Counted from the stretch's first letter, positions 42,999-52,424 are shown. The stretch is DNA of 64,000 nt from CAYUYV01 sp964449455 (GCA_964449455.1 CAYUYV010000001.1:1-64000); one strand, 5' to 3'. Numbers and translations are program-made. Notes: generated by a model from the letters alone, not told the origin.

Positions 42999-43418
42999 AT
43001 GACGACTGATGATACAAATACGGATGATCTTGACGGAGCCGAGTTTGAATCGGTAGCCTCGTCTGAGGCCAAAGCATCCTCGGTGAGTGGTTCCAGTGCC
43101 GGGCCTGGCCCAGCCAAACCAGCAAGCCCTGCGCCGGAGTCCGAGGACGGGAGGTTGGAGGCGCTCCACGCCGTGCCGGTCGATCTGCAGGTCGTGCTGG
43201 GACATGCTTCCTTGCCCGTTGCCCAGCTTTTGAAACTGAGCCGCGGTGCGGTCGTCGAGATCGATCGAAAGGTCGGCGAGTGTGTGGATATTCACGTGAA
43301 CAGCCATCTCGTCGCGCGGGGGGAGGTTGTCATCCTGGATGACAACAAGCTCGGCATTACACTGACAGATATTACCAGTACACAGAGTCTTGCTGGAATC
43401 CCAGGACGAGCTGCATGA
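42999..43418 (+). CDS. fliN: Flagellar motor switch protein FliN
   Basis: A 139-residue C-ring protein. An acidic, Ser/Ala-rich N-terminus (residues 1-50) precedes the SpoA domain: AVPVDLQVVLGHASLPVAQL, LLKLSRGAVVEIDRKVGECV then IHVNSHLVARGEVVILDDNK. ATG 42999 is properly spaced from GGGGAG; the TTG at 42993 is too close. The stop overlaps fliP as ATGA. Confidence 0.94.
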   Translation: MTTDDTNTDDLDGAEFESVASSEAKASSVSGSSAGPGPAKPASPAPESEDGRLEALHAVPVDLQVVLGHASLPVAQLLKLSRGAVVEIDRKVGECVDIHVNSHLVARGEVVILDDNKLGITLTDITSTQSLAGIPGRAA

Positions 43419-44242
43419 TCGGATTGCTCCTCACAGTGGGTGGCAGGGGGCTGGCGCCGGCTCTTCTGCTCCTGGCATTGGCCGGCGATGCCCATGGGGC
43501 GCCGATCATGCTTCAGATCGGAGATGAGCCGGCTGCGTTCACGGGGCGTCTGTTTCAGATCATCGCCCTGATGACGGTCTTGAGTCTTGCGCCGTGGATC
43601 CTGATGACGGTCACGAGCTTTATCAGAATCGTCATTGTCCTTTCCTTGCTCAGAACGGCGCTTGGCTTGCAGCAGACACCGCCCAATATGGTGGTGATCT
43701 CGCTGGCCCTGTTCCTGACGGCTTTCATCATGGCCCCAACGGTGGATCGGGCGTGGCAGGACGGGATCAGTCCCATGCTGAATGACTCGGTCACGCCCGA
43801 ACAGGGCATTGAGCGGACCATCGCCCCGTTCAGACAGTTCATGGAGCTTGAGGTTCGGGCCAAGGACCTGGCCCTGTTCCAGTCTTTGCGCCGTTCGGGA
43901 CCGGAAGGACAGGCGGGGCAGGCGGTGTCCGAAGGATCATCGGGTCTTGCAGGAAGTCTTGATGCCTTGGAGCCCCAAAGGGCGCAAAGTGACGCGCCTT
44001 TAAGCGTTCTCGTTCCGGCCTTTATCATATCCGAATTGCGGCGGGCATTTGAGATCGGATTTCTCGTCTTCATGCCCTTTCTCGTGGTCGATATTGTCGT
44101 CGCAGCCATTTTGATGGCCATGGGAATGATGATGTTGCCGCCGGCAATCGTGTCTTTGCCGTTCAAGGTCGTGTTCTTTGTCATGATTGACGGATGGAAC
44201 CTGATTGCGGGAAATCTTGTGAAGTCATTTGCTGGCGGATAA
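43415..44242 (+). CDS. fliP: Flagellar export gate protein FliP
   Basis: A 275-residue membrane protein with an N-terminal signal-like helix (cleavage near AHG). Conserved blocks are MTVTSFIRIVIVLSLLRTAL, QQTPPNMVVISLALFLTAFI and FIISELRRAFEIGFLVFMPF then LMAMGMMMLPPAIVSLPFKV. A loop of about 35 residues rich in Gly, Gln and Ser (around residues 155-190) appears longer than in E. coli FliP. It forms the gate with FliQ and FliR, which are encoded 10 kb away. Confidence 0.95.
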   Translation: MIGLLLTVGGRGLAPALLLLALAGDAHGAPIMLQIGDEPAAFTGRLFQIIALMTVLSLAPWILMTVTSFIRIVIVLSLLRTALGLQQTPPNMVVISLALFLTAFIMAPTVDRAWQDGISPMLNDSVTPEQGIERTIAPFRQFMELEVRAKDLALFQSLRRSGPEGQAGQAVSEGSSGLAGSLDALEPQRAQSDAPLSVLVPAFIISELRRAFEIGFLVFMPFLVVDIVVAAILMAMGMMMLPPAIVSLPFKVVFFVMIDGWNLIAGNLVKSFAGG

Positions 44243-44287
44243 ATCGCTGGTTTGACCGGGTACAGAACACAGGTTTTGGGGTGAGCC

Positions 44288-45313
44288 ATGGGTGCGATCA
44301 AAATTCGGGACAACTATCATGCCCTGACAGGGCCGGAGAAGGCGGCCATCATGTTCCTCACCATTGGCGAGGACCGCTCGGCGTCCATGATGGAGCGGCT
44401 CGATGAGGACGAGATTCGCATCGTCTCAAGAGCGATGGCGGGGTTGGGCACCATAACTGCGCCCTTGCTGGAAGAACTGATTTCACAGTTTACGGAGCGT
44501 ATGGCACGAGGCGGTGCTGTGATCGGCAACTATGAGAGTGCTGAGCGGATGCTGAGCAATTTCATGCCCAAGGATCGTGTCGCGGACATCATGAACTATA
44601 TCCGCGGGCCGGGTGGTCGGTCCGCCTGGGAGCGGATGTCGAATGTCAATGAGACGCTCCTCGCGAAATATCTGCAAGGAGAGCATGAGCAGACCGTTGC
44701 TGTGGTTCTGTCGAAAATCGCGCCGGATCACGCGGCAAAGGTGCTTCCTCTTCTACCCCGACCCCTGGTGCGTGATGTGATGCGCCGCATGGTGTCACTT
44801 CAGTCCGTGTCCCAGGAGATTTTGGCGGATATCGAGGAGATGTTACACCGGGAACTGATGATCGATTATGCCCAGAGCCGCGGAAGCGATACCCACGAGC
44901 ATCTCGCTGAAATCTTCAACAGAACCGGTCAGGAACTGCTGAATGATCTGATTACTGATCTAGAAGAGGATGAACCCGATGCCATAGGCCGGATCAAACA
45001 GCTGATGTTCACCTTCGAGGATCTTGTGGAACTTGATCCCATTTCACTCGGTACCGTCATCCGGTCTTGTGATACGGATCTGCTGGTTTATGCGCTCAAG
45101 GCCTGTGACGAGGAAACGCGACAGGTGTTCCTCTCCCATATGTCCCAAAGGGCTGGGGCAATCCTGATCGAGACCACCGAGAGCCTCGGGCCGGTTCTCA
45201 GCCGCGATGTGGAGGCGGCGAAAACGGCGATCGTCCGTAAGGCGAAGGAACTCGCTGAAGCTGGAACAATCATCATTCAGCGCGATGGGGACAGCGAGGG
45301 CATTATCTATTGA
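44288..45313 (+). CDS. fliG: Flagellar motor switch protein FliG
   Basis: A 341-residue C-ring protein that converts stator force into torque. N-terminal LTGPEKAAIMFLTIGEDRSA; middle domain LQGEHEQTVAVVLSKIAPDH, where the usual EHPQ motif reads EHEQ; C-terminal torque helix region IKQLMFTFEDLVELDPISLG and VRKAKELAEAGTIIIQRDGD. It binds FliF, FliM and MotA. It is the last gene of the fliF operon, 45 bases after fliP, and is followed by a terminator-like hairpin. Confidence 0.95.
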   Translation: MGAIKIRDNYHALTGPEKAAIMFLTIGEDRSASMMERLDEDEIRIVSRAMAGLGTITAPLLEELISQFTERMARGGAVIGNYESAERMLSNFMPKDRVADIMNYIRGPGGRSAWERMSNVNETLLAKYLQGEHEQTVAVVLSKIAPDHAAKVLPLLPRPLVRDVMRRMVSLQSVSQEILADIEEMLHRELMIDYAQSRGSDTHEHLAEIFNRTGQELLNDLITDLEEDEPDAIGRIKQLMFTFEDLVELDPISLGTVIRSCDTDLLVYALKACDEETRQVFLSHMSQRAGAILIETTESLGPVLSRDVEAAKTAIVRKAKELAEAGTIIIQRDGDSEGIIY

Positions 45314-45322
45314 CAGTGGAGC

Positions 45323-45351
45323 GGGCCGGGGGAGGGGAGCCCCGTCGGCCC
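45323..45351 (+). terminator. Terminator-like hairpin after fliG
   Basis: A GC-rich stem pairs gggccgggg with ccccgtcggccc (one 2-base bulge) and is followed by ttt. It lies 10 bases after the fliG stop, at the end of the flagellar supercluster. A smaller hairpin at 45378-45391 lies nearer the convergent monooxygenase stop. Confidence 0.5.
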
Positions 45352-45396
45352 TTTCCGCCAATCACAGTCGTGAACCGGGCGGTAAACCGCCGGCCG

Positions 45397-46902
45397 TCAG
45401 GAGTAAGTCAGGGCGTCCGTATCAAGATCGAGGGCGGGGATCTCGTCCTTTTCCCTCCAATAATCCTGGGTATGGCGCCAGTCCGGATGGTCACCCGCCT
45501 TGGGCAGCAGATGCATGCTGCGTTTGATGTAGTTCGGGTTGAAATCGTCTTCGTCGATCCAGGGCCCGATTTTCATATTGTTCAGCCGGGCGGGGACCTG
45601 CGGTGTGACTTGCTTCACGCCCAACTCATCCATGTGTTTGAGCAGTCGGCAGACATAGTCACCCAGAAGATCAACACGAAGGGTCCAGCTGGCCCGGAAA
45701 TATCCGAACACCCACAACAGATTGGGTACACCGGTGAACATCATGCCGCGATAGGTTACCGTGTCCGACCAGTCGACCATCTTGCCATCCACCTCAAAGG
45801 GAATACCGCCGAGGACGGACATGTTGAAGCCGGTTGCCGTGATGATGATGTCGGCCTCGATCTCTTCGCCTGATTTGAGCAGCAGGCCTTTGGGTGTGAA
45901 ACGCTCGATGTGGTCCGTTCGCATGCTGGCCTTGCCGGAGGCCATGGATTTGAAAAGGTCTCCATCCGGAACGAAAGCAAGGCGCTGCTGCCACGGGCGA
46001 TAATGCGGCGTCAGATGCTTCTCCATGTCGAAATCAGGGCCGACATAGGGGCGTAAGGCCTCCAGCAGCTCCTGCTTCATCACGTCGGGCTCTTCTTTTG
46101 ATCGGCGATCAAGCTCGCGCTGATTGAACAGCGCCACCCGGCGGACAATGTCGTGGATCGTCATTGGATCCACCTCGACGGCGCGCAACAAATCCGCGAG
46201 TTCATTGGCATTTTGGCCAGCGAAGAAATAGGTTGGCGAGCGTTGAACCATGGTCAGGTGTTCACAGTCCTCTGCCATCGCCGGAACAACCGTAGCGGCG
46301 GTTGCACCGGAGCCGATCAGGACCACTTTCTTGCCCTTGTAGTCGAGATTTTCCGGCCAGGTCTGAGGATGGACAATCTGCCCCTGGAAGGTTTCCATGC
46401 CCTCCCATTCGGGCGTGAAGCCCTTTTCATGCTGGTAATAGCCCTGGCACATCCACATGAAATTTGCAGTGAAATAGACTTTTTCATCCGTCTCCAGACG
46501 GGTGGCCTCGACAATCCACATTTTGTGGTCGGAGTTCCAGGCTGCCTGGTCAATGCGGTGCCGGTACCGGATATGCTTGGCGAGGTCGTTCTCCTCGATC
46601 ACCTCATCCATGTATTTCAAGATTTCGTCCCGGGTCGCGATCGGTGCGCTCATCCAGGGTTTGAACCGGTAGCCGAAGGTGTAGAGGTCGGAGTCCGAGC
46701 GGATGCCGGGATATTTGTGCACATGCCAAGTCCCGCCGAATGTGTCGTATTTCTCCAGGATGACGAAACTCTTGTCCGGACACTGTTGTTTCAGGTGGTA
46801 GGCCGATCCGACACCGGAGATCCCGGCACCCGCGATCAGCACGTCGAAATGCTCCACATTGGCCTGTGCCCCAGGGAGCCCGACGGTTTCAATCCCAGAC
46901 AT
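45397..46902 (-). CDS. Flavin-containing monooxygenase, Baeyer-Villiger type
   Basis: A 501-residue FAD- and NADPH-dependent oxygenase. The FAD Rossmann motif is DVLIAGAGISGVGSAYHL, the NADPH motif is KVVLIGSGATAATVVPAM, and between them lies the Baeyer-Villiger fingerprint FQGQIVHPQTWP (F-x-G-x-x-x-H-x-x-x-W-P). Other landmarks are GGTWHVHKYPGIRSDSDLYT and TATGFNMSVLGGIPF. Enzymes of this class insert oxygen next to a ketone or oxidise N or S atoms; the substrate cannot be told. ATG 46902 with GAGGAAA upstream is used; an in-frame start 38 codons earlier is rejected. It is convergent with fliG and separate from the cyclase upstream. Confidence 0.9.
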   Translation of the reverse strand: MSGIETVGLPGAQANVEHFDVLIAGAGISGVGSAYHLKQQCPDKSFVILEKYDTFGGTWHVHKYPGIRSDSDLYTFGYRFKPWMSAPIATRDEILKYMDEVIEENDLAKHIRYRHRIDQAAWNSDHKMWIVEATRLETDEKVYFTANFMWMCQGYYQHEKGFTPEWEGMETFQGQIVHPQTWPENLDYKGKKVVLIGSGATAATVVPAMAEDCEHLTMVQRSPTYFFAGQNANELADLLRAVEVDPMTIHDIVRRVALFNQRELDRRSKEEPDVMKQELLEALRPYVGPDFDMEKHLTPHYRPWQQRLAFVPDGDLFKSMASGKASMRTDHIERFTPKGLLLKSGEEIEADIIITATGFNMSVLGGIPFEVDGKMVDWSDTVTYRGMMFTGVPNLLWVFGYFRASWTLRVDLLGDYVCRLLKHMDELGVKQVTPQVPARLNNMKIGPWIDEDDFNPNYIKRSMHLLPKAGDHPDWRHTQDYWREKDEIPALDLDTDALTYS

Positions 46903-47107
46903 GGCTTGTTTCCTCGCCTTTCTTGGGGCATGGGCTGTAGATGCCGCGAAACATGCCCTCGGTGGACCCGCTTCGGCGCCAGGATGTCCCCCCGCGTCAG
47001 CAGAATTCGGCTTCACAAAAGAGTGTATTCCGGCCCGTTCGCTGTGGACAAGCGCGCGGGCGTGGCTCGGGGGCTGCGGATCTCAGAAACAGAGCGAAAT
47101 CCGGCAA

Positions 47108-48508
47108 TCAGCAGCCCCAGAGGCCAAGGGCCCGTTCCTGGCCGCGGATAGGATGGGTGCCGAGGGGCGTGAGCTCCTGGGCCGGGTCGTCGCCTTCGGC
47201 GCTCTCGGCCCTGGCTCGCGCCACGGCGGCATCTGTTGCAGCGATCCGTACACCAAGGGTTCGGGTCAAGTTCTCCACGCGGCTTGCCACATTGACCGTA
47301 TCGCCAATGACGGCGAATTCCAGGCGGTTTGCCCCGATGTCCCCGAGCACGACAGGCCCGTAATGGAGCCCAATTCCCACTTGGAGTGGTGGCTCGCCTT
47401 TCTCGGCGCGCTCCACATTCCAGGCGGTCACGGAGTCGGACATGGCCCGGGCGCAGGTGAGGGCGTTGCGCGCGTCCGTCCTGCCGGCCGCTGGCGTGCC
47501 AAAGGTGGCCATGAGGCCGTCGCCGAGGAATTTGTCGAGGGTGCCCCGGTGCCGGAACACTTCCGCCTCCATCCGAGTATGAAAGGCCCGCAAAGTCTCA
47601 ATGACTTCCTGGGGCTGACGGTCGGCGGCAAAGCGGGTGAAGCCCACAATATCCACAAACAAGACCGCAACATTCTGCATGCGGATACTCTTGAGCGGCT
47701 CGTCATTGTTGGAGAGTTCTTCCACCACATTGGGCGAGAAATAGCGGGCCAAATTGGTGCGTTCGCGCTCAAGGCGCGCCTCGCGCATAAGAAGGCCTGA
47801 GAAGCGTTGGACCGTCGTGCCCAGAACCCAGGCGACAATGATGAAGACCACCACCTCTTGAATCCGGATCCACAACAGAAAACTGTTCGGGTCCAGAAAG
47901 TCGAGCATGACAGGCGAGTGCCCGAATGCCGCCTCAGCCGCAGCCGCGAGTTCTGGATCCGGCGTGGAGGCCAGCCAGATCAGGGTGAGCGCCCCAACCC
48001 AGCTGATTGCTGTCATGGTTCCGATGCCACGCACGGTGCGCCAGGAATAGGCCAATGTGGCGAATGCGAGGATGACATAGAAGAATTTGAACGCCTCCGC
48101 ACGCAACACCATAGGCACCGGCATGTCCGCGGCCATGAATGGATTGGGCACCGCAATCGCAATCGTCATGATGAGGATATCCGCGAAGATGAGCGCAGTT
48201 TCAGCGGTTGATCGGCCGACACGGGCAACCCGGCGCTGGAGCCATCCCACCAGGGCGAGCAAAATGATCAGCGCTTCGTAGAAAAGAGCGGTCCGAAACG
48301 AAGAGGTCAGCAGGATCAAGACCGCAATAACGGCGAGGGCCAAAAGACGGGCTCGGAACGCCAGATCCATCCCCTCGCGCTTGTGTCGCTCCAGCGCGGC
48401 CTGGGCAAAGCGCCCGCCCGGTTCTTCGCCGCCCGGTTCTTCGCCGGACGGATCGGCGGCGGTGTCCATCCCGGAAAGCTTGTCGTCAAACGAGCGGCGC
48501 GGCGTCAT
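47108..48508 (-). CDS. Membrane-bound class III adenylate/guanylate cyclase
   Basis: A 466-residue protein with an acidic N-terminus (including a GGEEP duplication), six predicted transmembrane helices (about residues 50-270) and a C-terminal class III catalytic domain. Metal-binding Asp residues are in VAVLFVDIVGFTRF and TLDKFLGDGLMATFG, and the transition-state residues are in FAVIGDTVNVASRVENL (Asn and Arg). The Lys of TLDKF and the Asp of VIGDTV fit an adenylate cyclase (inference). A cAMP signal is the expected product. The start is ATG 48508, 29 bases from an assembly gap, so an upstream partner may be missing. It is divergent from the cytochrome P450. Confidence 0.88.
   Translation of the reverse strand: MTPRRSFDDKLSGMDTAADPSGEEPGGEEPGGRFAQAALERHKREGMDLAFRARLLALAVIAVLILLTSSFRTALFYEALIILLALVGWLQRRVARVGRSTAETALIFADILIMTIAIAVPNPFMAADMPVPMVLRAEAFKFFYVILAFATLAYSWRTVRGIGTMTAISWVGALTLIWLASTPDPELAAAAEAAFGHSPVMLDFLDPNSFLLWIRIQEVVVFIIVAWVLGTTVQRFSGLLMREARLERERTNLARYFSPNVVEELSNNDEPLKSIRMQNVAVLFVDIVGFTRFAADRQPQEVIETLRAFHTRMEAEVFRHRGTLDKFLGDGLMATFGTPAAGRTDARNALTCARAMSDSVTAWNVERAEKGEPPLQVGIGLHYGPVVLGDIGANRLEFAVIGDTVNVASRVENLTRTLGVRIAATDAAVARARAESAEGDDPAQELTPLGTHPIRGQERALGLWGC
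48416..48445. repeat. 15-bp tandem duplication in the cyclase N-terminus
   Basis: gcccggttcttcgcc occurs twice in direct succession and encodes the repeated GGEEP units. Confidence 0.85.
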
Positions 48509-48537
48509 GGGCAGACCTTTCCCGACAGGACCGCCAA

Positions 48538-48637
48538 NNNNNNNNNNNNNNNNNNNNNNNNNNNNNNNNNNNNNNNNNNNNNNNNNNNNNNNNNNNNNNN
48601 NNNNNNNNNNNNNNNNNNNNNNNNNNNNNNNNNNNNN
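48538..48637. other. Assembly gap of 100 N
   Basis: Exactly 100 N in the spacer between the cyclase and the P450. The flanks do not match each other, so real sequence is missing. Confidence 0.98.
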
Positions 48638-48667
48638 GGATCCAGAGGACCGGGATCCAGAGGACCG
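48638..48667. repeat. 15-bp tandem duplication beside the gap
   Basis: ggatccagaggaccg occurs twice immediately right of the gap; the full copy number is unknown. Confidence 0.85.
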
Positions 48668-48936
48668 GCATCCCGTCCCCGGCCGATGAGTTTTATTGCA
48701 CTGCAAAAGCAGATCAACCCCACGGCCCGGAAACAAGAAGCGTCAAAAAGAAGTATGAGGGTGAACCGTGCGGTCCTATAGTTCAGTCTTCATACGAGAA
48801 CGGATGGCAACCAGACGCTGAACAATCAACAAGTCTTGCAAAGACGATTTTTGAGGGGGCCGGGGTATTCGGCGGCAGTGGACGACTGCATGGCGAGGCC
48901 TCAAAGTCCCTGTCCCGAAGGTGAGGAACGCTGACC

Positions 48937-50169
48937 ATGGTCGATATCCCCGATCCCTGGACTGTGCCCCTGGAAACGCTCGATGTCTCCCGGGCCGAAC
49001 TGTTTCAGTATAATCTGCATGGAGAATATTTCCGGCGCCTGCGCCAGGAAGACCCGGTGCATTACTGCCCCGACAGCCCCTTCGGCGCCTATTGGTCGAT
49101 CACGAAATACAACGACATCGTGGCCGTGGAAACCAACCACAAGGTCTTCTCTTCAAAGCGCGATATCGTCATTGGTGATGCGCCTGTGGATTTCTCGCCG
49201 CCCATGTTTATTGCGGAGGATCCGCCGGTCCACGACATTCAGCGCAAGGCGGCTCAGCCGGCGGTCGCGCCGCCGCGCCTTGCAGAGTTGGAAGGCCTGA
49301 TCCGCAGCCGCGTGGGCACCATTCTGGACAGTGTGCCCGTGGGCGAGCGGATCAATTGGGTCGAGCGGGTCTCAATCGAGCTGACCACCCAGATGCTGGC
49401 GACCCTGTTCGATTTCCCCTTCGAGGACCGCCATCTGCTGCCCTATTGGTCCGATGTCACCACGACCTCGGAAACCGTTGGCGTGCCCGGCGCGGACATG
49501 GCCGAGCGGGAACGCGTCCTGGGCGAGTGCCTCGCCTATTTCTCCCGTCTGTGGCAGGAAAGGGCCGCCCAGCCTCCGAAATTCGACTTCATATCCCTCC
49601 TCGCCCATGATCCGGGGACGAAGGATATGATTAACAATCCGATGGAATTTCTGGGCAATCTCATGCTGCTGATTGTCGGCGGCAATGACACCACCCGCAA
49701 CTCCATCTCCGGCGGTGTTGTCGCGCTCAATCAGTTTCCGGAGCAATATGACAAGCTCCGTGCCGATCCCTCTGTCATTCCCAATATGGTCTCCGAGATC
49801 ATCCGCTGGCAGACCCCGCTTGCCCATATGCGGCGCACGGCGCTGGAAGACATCACCTTCCAGGGCAAGACCATTCGCAAAGGCGACCGCGTGGTCATGT
49901 GGTATGTCTCCGGCAACCGCGATGAGGAAGCGATCCTCTTGCCCGATGAGTTCATCATCGACCGGGGTAATGCGCGGCGTCACCTGTCCTTCGGGTTCGG
50001 CATTCACCGCTGCATGGGCAATCGCGTCGCCGAACTCCAGATCCGCCTGCTCTGGGAAGAGATCATGAAGCGCTTCGACCGCGTCGAACTGGTGGGCGAG
50101 CCACAGCGGGTCCCATCCAATTTTGTTCTGGGATACACGGACGTTCCCGTCATCGTGCATCCCAAATAA
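48937..50169 (+). CDS. Cytochrome P450, CYP153-like
   Basis: A 410-residue soluble P450. The I-helix oxygen-activation motif is LLIVGGNDTTRNS, the ExxR pair is in SEIIRW, and the heme loop is FGFGIHRCMGNR with the iron-binding Cys at residue 359. The GGNDTTRN motif and the N-terminal LHGEYFRRLRQEDPVHYC pattern resemble CYP153 enzymes, which hydroxylate the terminal carbon of alkanes and fatty acids (family knowledge). No ferredoxin or reductase gene is adjacent, so electron partners are encoded elsewhere. GAGG lies upstream of ATG 48937. A terminator pair follows at 50171-50235. Confidence 0.88.
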   Translation: MVDIPDPWTVPLETLDVSRAELFQYNLHGEYFRRLRQEDPVHYCPDSPFGAYWSITKYNDIVAVETNHKVFSSKRDIVIGDAPVDFSPPMFIAEDPPVHDIQRKAAQPAVAPPRLAELEGLIRSRVGTILDSVPVGERINWVERVSIELTTQMLATLFDFPFEDRHLLPYWSDVTTTSETVGVPGADMAERERVLGECLAYFSRLWQERAAQPPKFDFISLLAHDPGTKDMINNPMEFLGNLMLLIVGGNDTTRNSISGGVVALNQFPEQYDKLRADPSVIPNMVSEIIRWQTPLAHMRRTALEDITFQGKTIRKGDRVVMWYVSGNRDEEAILLPDEFIIDRGNARRHLSFGFGIHRCMGNRVAELQIRLLWEEIMKRFDRVELVGEPQRVPSNFVLGYTDVPVIVHPK

Positions 50170-50170
50170 T

Positions 50171-50235
50171 CCGCCGGTCGCGATCGACTGCGGCGGAAAA
50201 GGGTTTAGGGATGGTCTTTTTTTAAGGACCGTCCC
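50171..50235. terminator. Two hairpins between convergent P450 and Kef genes
   Basis: The first pairs ccgccggtcg with cgac-tg-cggcgg (50171-50196, small bulge). The second pairs gggatggtc (50208-50216) with gaccgtccc (50227-50235) around a T-rich loop. Either or both may terminate transcription from one or both sides. Confidence 0.5.
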
Positions 50236-50251
50236 GCTCCCGCACACTGCA

Positions 50252-51070
50252 TTACCGCTGTGCACGCGCGCTTTCATGTTCCGCCGTCACAGTGTCAACG
50301 TCAGACAGGGAGGGCGGTGCCCAACCCCGTTCCGTGCGCGTTGCGAAGGCGCCGCCCTTGCCGAAGAATTCAGACTCAAGCCTTTCCATCAGGGCCTTGG
50401 TCTTTTCCACATAGGCCGTATTCTCATGGACCGGAATGTCCGGGTCAAAAACCTCGGCCATCTCGGCGATCATGAACCGATCATCCTCGGTGAATTTTCG
50501 GGCGAGCTGCTCGGCATCGAAGGGGTGATGACCGAGTGCTTCATAGGCTGATCGACCGGCCCGCACACTGCTATCGAAGGTTTCCCTTATGATATCCCGG
50601 CAGCCTGCTGCATAAAGTTCATAGACATGGTGCCGGTTGACGGCGCGGGCGATGATCCAGACGTCCGGATAGGTCTTGCGGACATAGCGGACGAGTTCCG
50701 TGATCTGGTCGCGTTCATTGATGGCGATGATCAAAAGGCGGGCCTTTTCGAGACCGGCAGCATGCAGAAGGTCAGGCCGGGTTGCATCGCCGAAAAAGAC
50801 CCGAAATCCGAACTGGCGCAAGGCGTCCAGATGCTCGGAACTGAAATCGAGCACCGTGGGATGATAGCCCGCCGCCCTCAGCATGCGGTTCACCACGCCT
50901 CCAAAACGCCCGTGGCCGGCAATGATGATGTCGCCAGAGGTATCGATCTCGTCCGCCTCTCGCTCCTGGACCTGCGTAAAGCGTGGAGCGATCATGCGTT
51001 CATAGAGGATGAAGAGAGCCGGCGTTAGCACCATGGACAAGGCCACCACCAGTAACAGGATATTGGTCAT
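50252..51070 (-). pseudogene. Kef-type K+/H+ antiporter reduced to its C-terminal part
   Basis: A 272-residue frame that starts in what is normally the last transmembrane helix of KefB/KefC (NILLLVVALSMVLTPALFIL) and continues into a TrkA-N domain: GDIIIAGHGRFGGVVNRMLR, FSSEHLDALRQFGFRVFFGD and AAGLEKARLLIIAINERDQI. The N-terminal antiporter domain of about 350 residues is missing. It begins only 4 bases after the flavodoxin-like KefG-type gene, so the deletion seems to have removed the region between them. It may still be translated, but it cannot form the transport channel. Full-length relatives release K+ in response to electrophile stress. Confidence 0.7.
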
Positions 51071-51073
51071 TGA

Positions 51074-51682
51074 TCAGGCCCCTTGCCGAATGGGAAGATC
51101 CGTAAAGGTGATGATGTCCCGTGTTACCGCTGCTTCAAGATCATAGCGGTCATCACGGATGGCCGTCAGCAGGCGCACATAGCCATCCACATGCGGGTCG
51201 ATCTGGCTGGTCCGGGGGGCTTTGAGCGATCCGTACAGAACATAGGGCGCAGCAAAGGCCATTTTGCATAGCCGCGCCGTCTGCTCCAGGGGCGTCAGGA
51301 AGGTGCGCAACGGATAATGCTGATAGCCTGACGGGGTGTAGGCGTCTTCGGGGCCGCCGGTCGTCACAGCCAGCATCAGGGTCTTTCCAGTCAGCCGGTC
51401 CCCGTCGGTGCCATAGGCAAAGCCATGTTCGAGAACCAGATCAAGCCATTCCTTGAGGAGTGAGGGTGTTGAGTACCAGAACAGGGGAAACTGGAACAGG
51501 ATCACATCGTGGCTGGTCAGCCGGCTTTGTTCCTAATCCACATTGATGTCATGGCGGGGATATTCGGCATAAAGATCGATAAAGGTGATACCCTGGATGC
51601 GGCGCGCCGCATCGGCCATGGCTTTGTTTGCCCGCGAGAAACGCTGACCCGGATGAGCATAGTAGATCAAGAGCCTTGCCAT
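51074..51682 (-). pseudogene. KefG/KefF-type NAD(P)H quinone reductase with an in-frame amber codon
   Basis: A flavodoxin-like ancillary protein of Kef antiporters. The N-terminus MARLLIYYAHPGQRFSRANK and the C-terminal region ILFQFPLFWYSTPSLLKEWL with a GGPEDAYTPSGYQHYPLRTF segment are both intact and in the same frame. A single TAG at 51533-51535 (minus strand) falls between HDINVD and EQSRLTSHDV. Without it the protein would be about 202 residues, the normal size. This looks like a recent nonsense mutation or a sequencing error. The neighbouring Kef gene is also truncated, which supports decay of the locus. Confidence 0.75.
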
Positions 51683-51796
51683 TTTCCCTCCACTGAAACA
51701 AAGCCGGCTTTTGGACGCCGCTGCCCATGGCCGGGCCCCTTTGAGCCCCATAGCTGCAGGCGCTGCAGAGCATAGTCACAACCGTTCGAAATGGGC

Positions 51797-52012
51797 TTAT
51801 GTTCCGGGGCTCGGAGCCCCAGGTTTTTCGAACAGGTTCGAGATGTCTTCCGGCCACATCGCCTTTTGATCGTCTTTGCAAAACAGGGCAAGGGAGGCTG
51901 GAAGCATGGTCCGGGCCCCATGCTTCTCCTTCTGCGGGATGATTTCAATCATCCGGTCGGTCATGTCCAGTGGATCGAACTGGCCGTCCAGCGAAGTGAC
52001 CAAGGCCTGCAT
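51797..52012 (-). CDS. Short hypothetical ORF, possibly a gene remnant
   Basis: A 71-residue frame with protein-like composition (QALVTSLDGQFDPLDMTDRM, then LPASLALFCKDDQKAMWPED). The same frame is open for about 15 codons upstream of the ATG (FEAKKYFTDEKPIHD), but no ribosome-binding site is visible. I do not recognise it. It could be the C-terminal end of a lost gene next to the decayed Kef locus. The rest of 51683-52424 contains only a terminator hairpin at 52340-52383 and no other gene I can support. Confidence 0.25.
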   Translation of the reverse strand: MQALVTSLDGQFDPLDMTDRMIEIIPQKEKHGARTMLPASLALFCKDDQKAMWPEDISNLFEKPGAPSPGT

Positions 52013-52339
52013 GTCGTGAATGGGTTTTTCGTCCGTGAAATACTTTTTTGCTTCAAATCACTGATCGGCTATATCAACCTTGCTGTCCTTGCGGAAAAAT
52101 CGCCACCAGGCTGATCGCCGGGCCTCAAGGAGCCGACACGGTGTTCATCCCGGCGCCCATTCGTCCTTGGACCCTGTTTCGACTTCCGACTGACGTTCTT
52201 GGGAATCTCAGGCTTCCATTTCATCAGTATGCTGTATTCTGTAGGGGGCGCTGCTGCGCTGAGGGCCGGGCTTGACCGCGCCAGGGGAAGAGCAAACGTC
52301 TCAACGCAGATCTTGCATCCGAAGGAGACAGAAAAATGC

Positions 52340-52383
52340 GTTGCAGCCCGGATCATCCGCCACACTATGATCCGGGCTGCAAC
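52340..52383 (-). terminator. Rho-independent terminator of the small membrane protein gene
   Basis: Perfect 17-bp arms (52340-52356 and 52367-52383) with a 10-base loop. Read on the minus strand, the stem is followed within a few bases by a run of five T. It lies 42 bases after the stop of the gene at 52425. Confidence 0.75.
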
Positions 52384-52424
52384 CATCCGCTATTTTTGTC
52401 CGGCCCCGCGAGGGGGAAGGGGCC

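Noticed and set aside
51667..51948. Minus-strand 93-residue open frame over the start of the KefG-type gene
   Set aside because: It overlaps the more plausible reductase start in another frame and is Arg/Cys-rich without motif.
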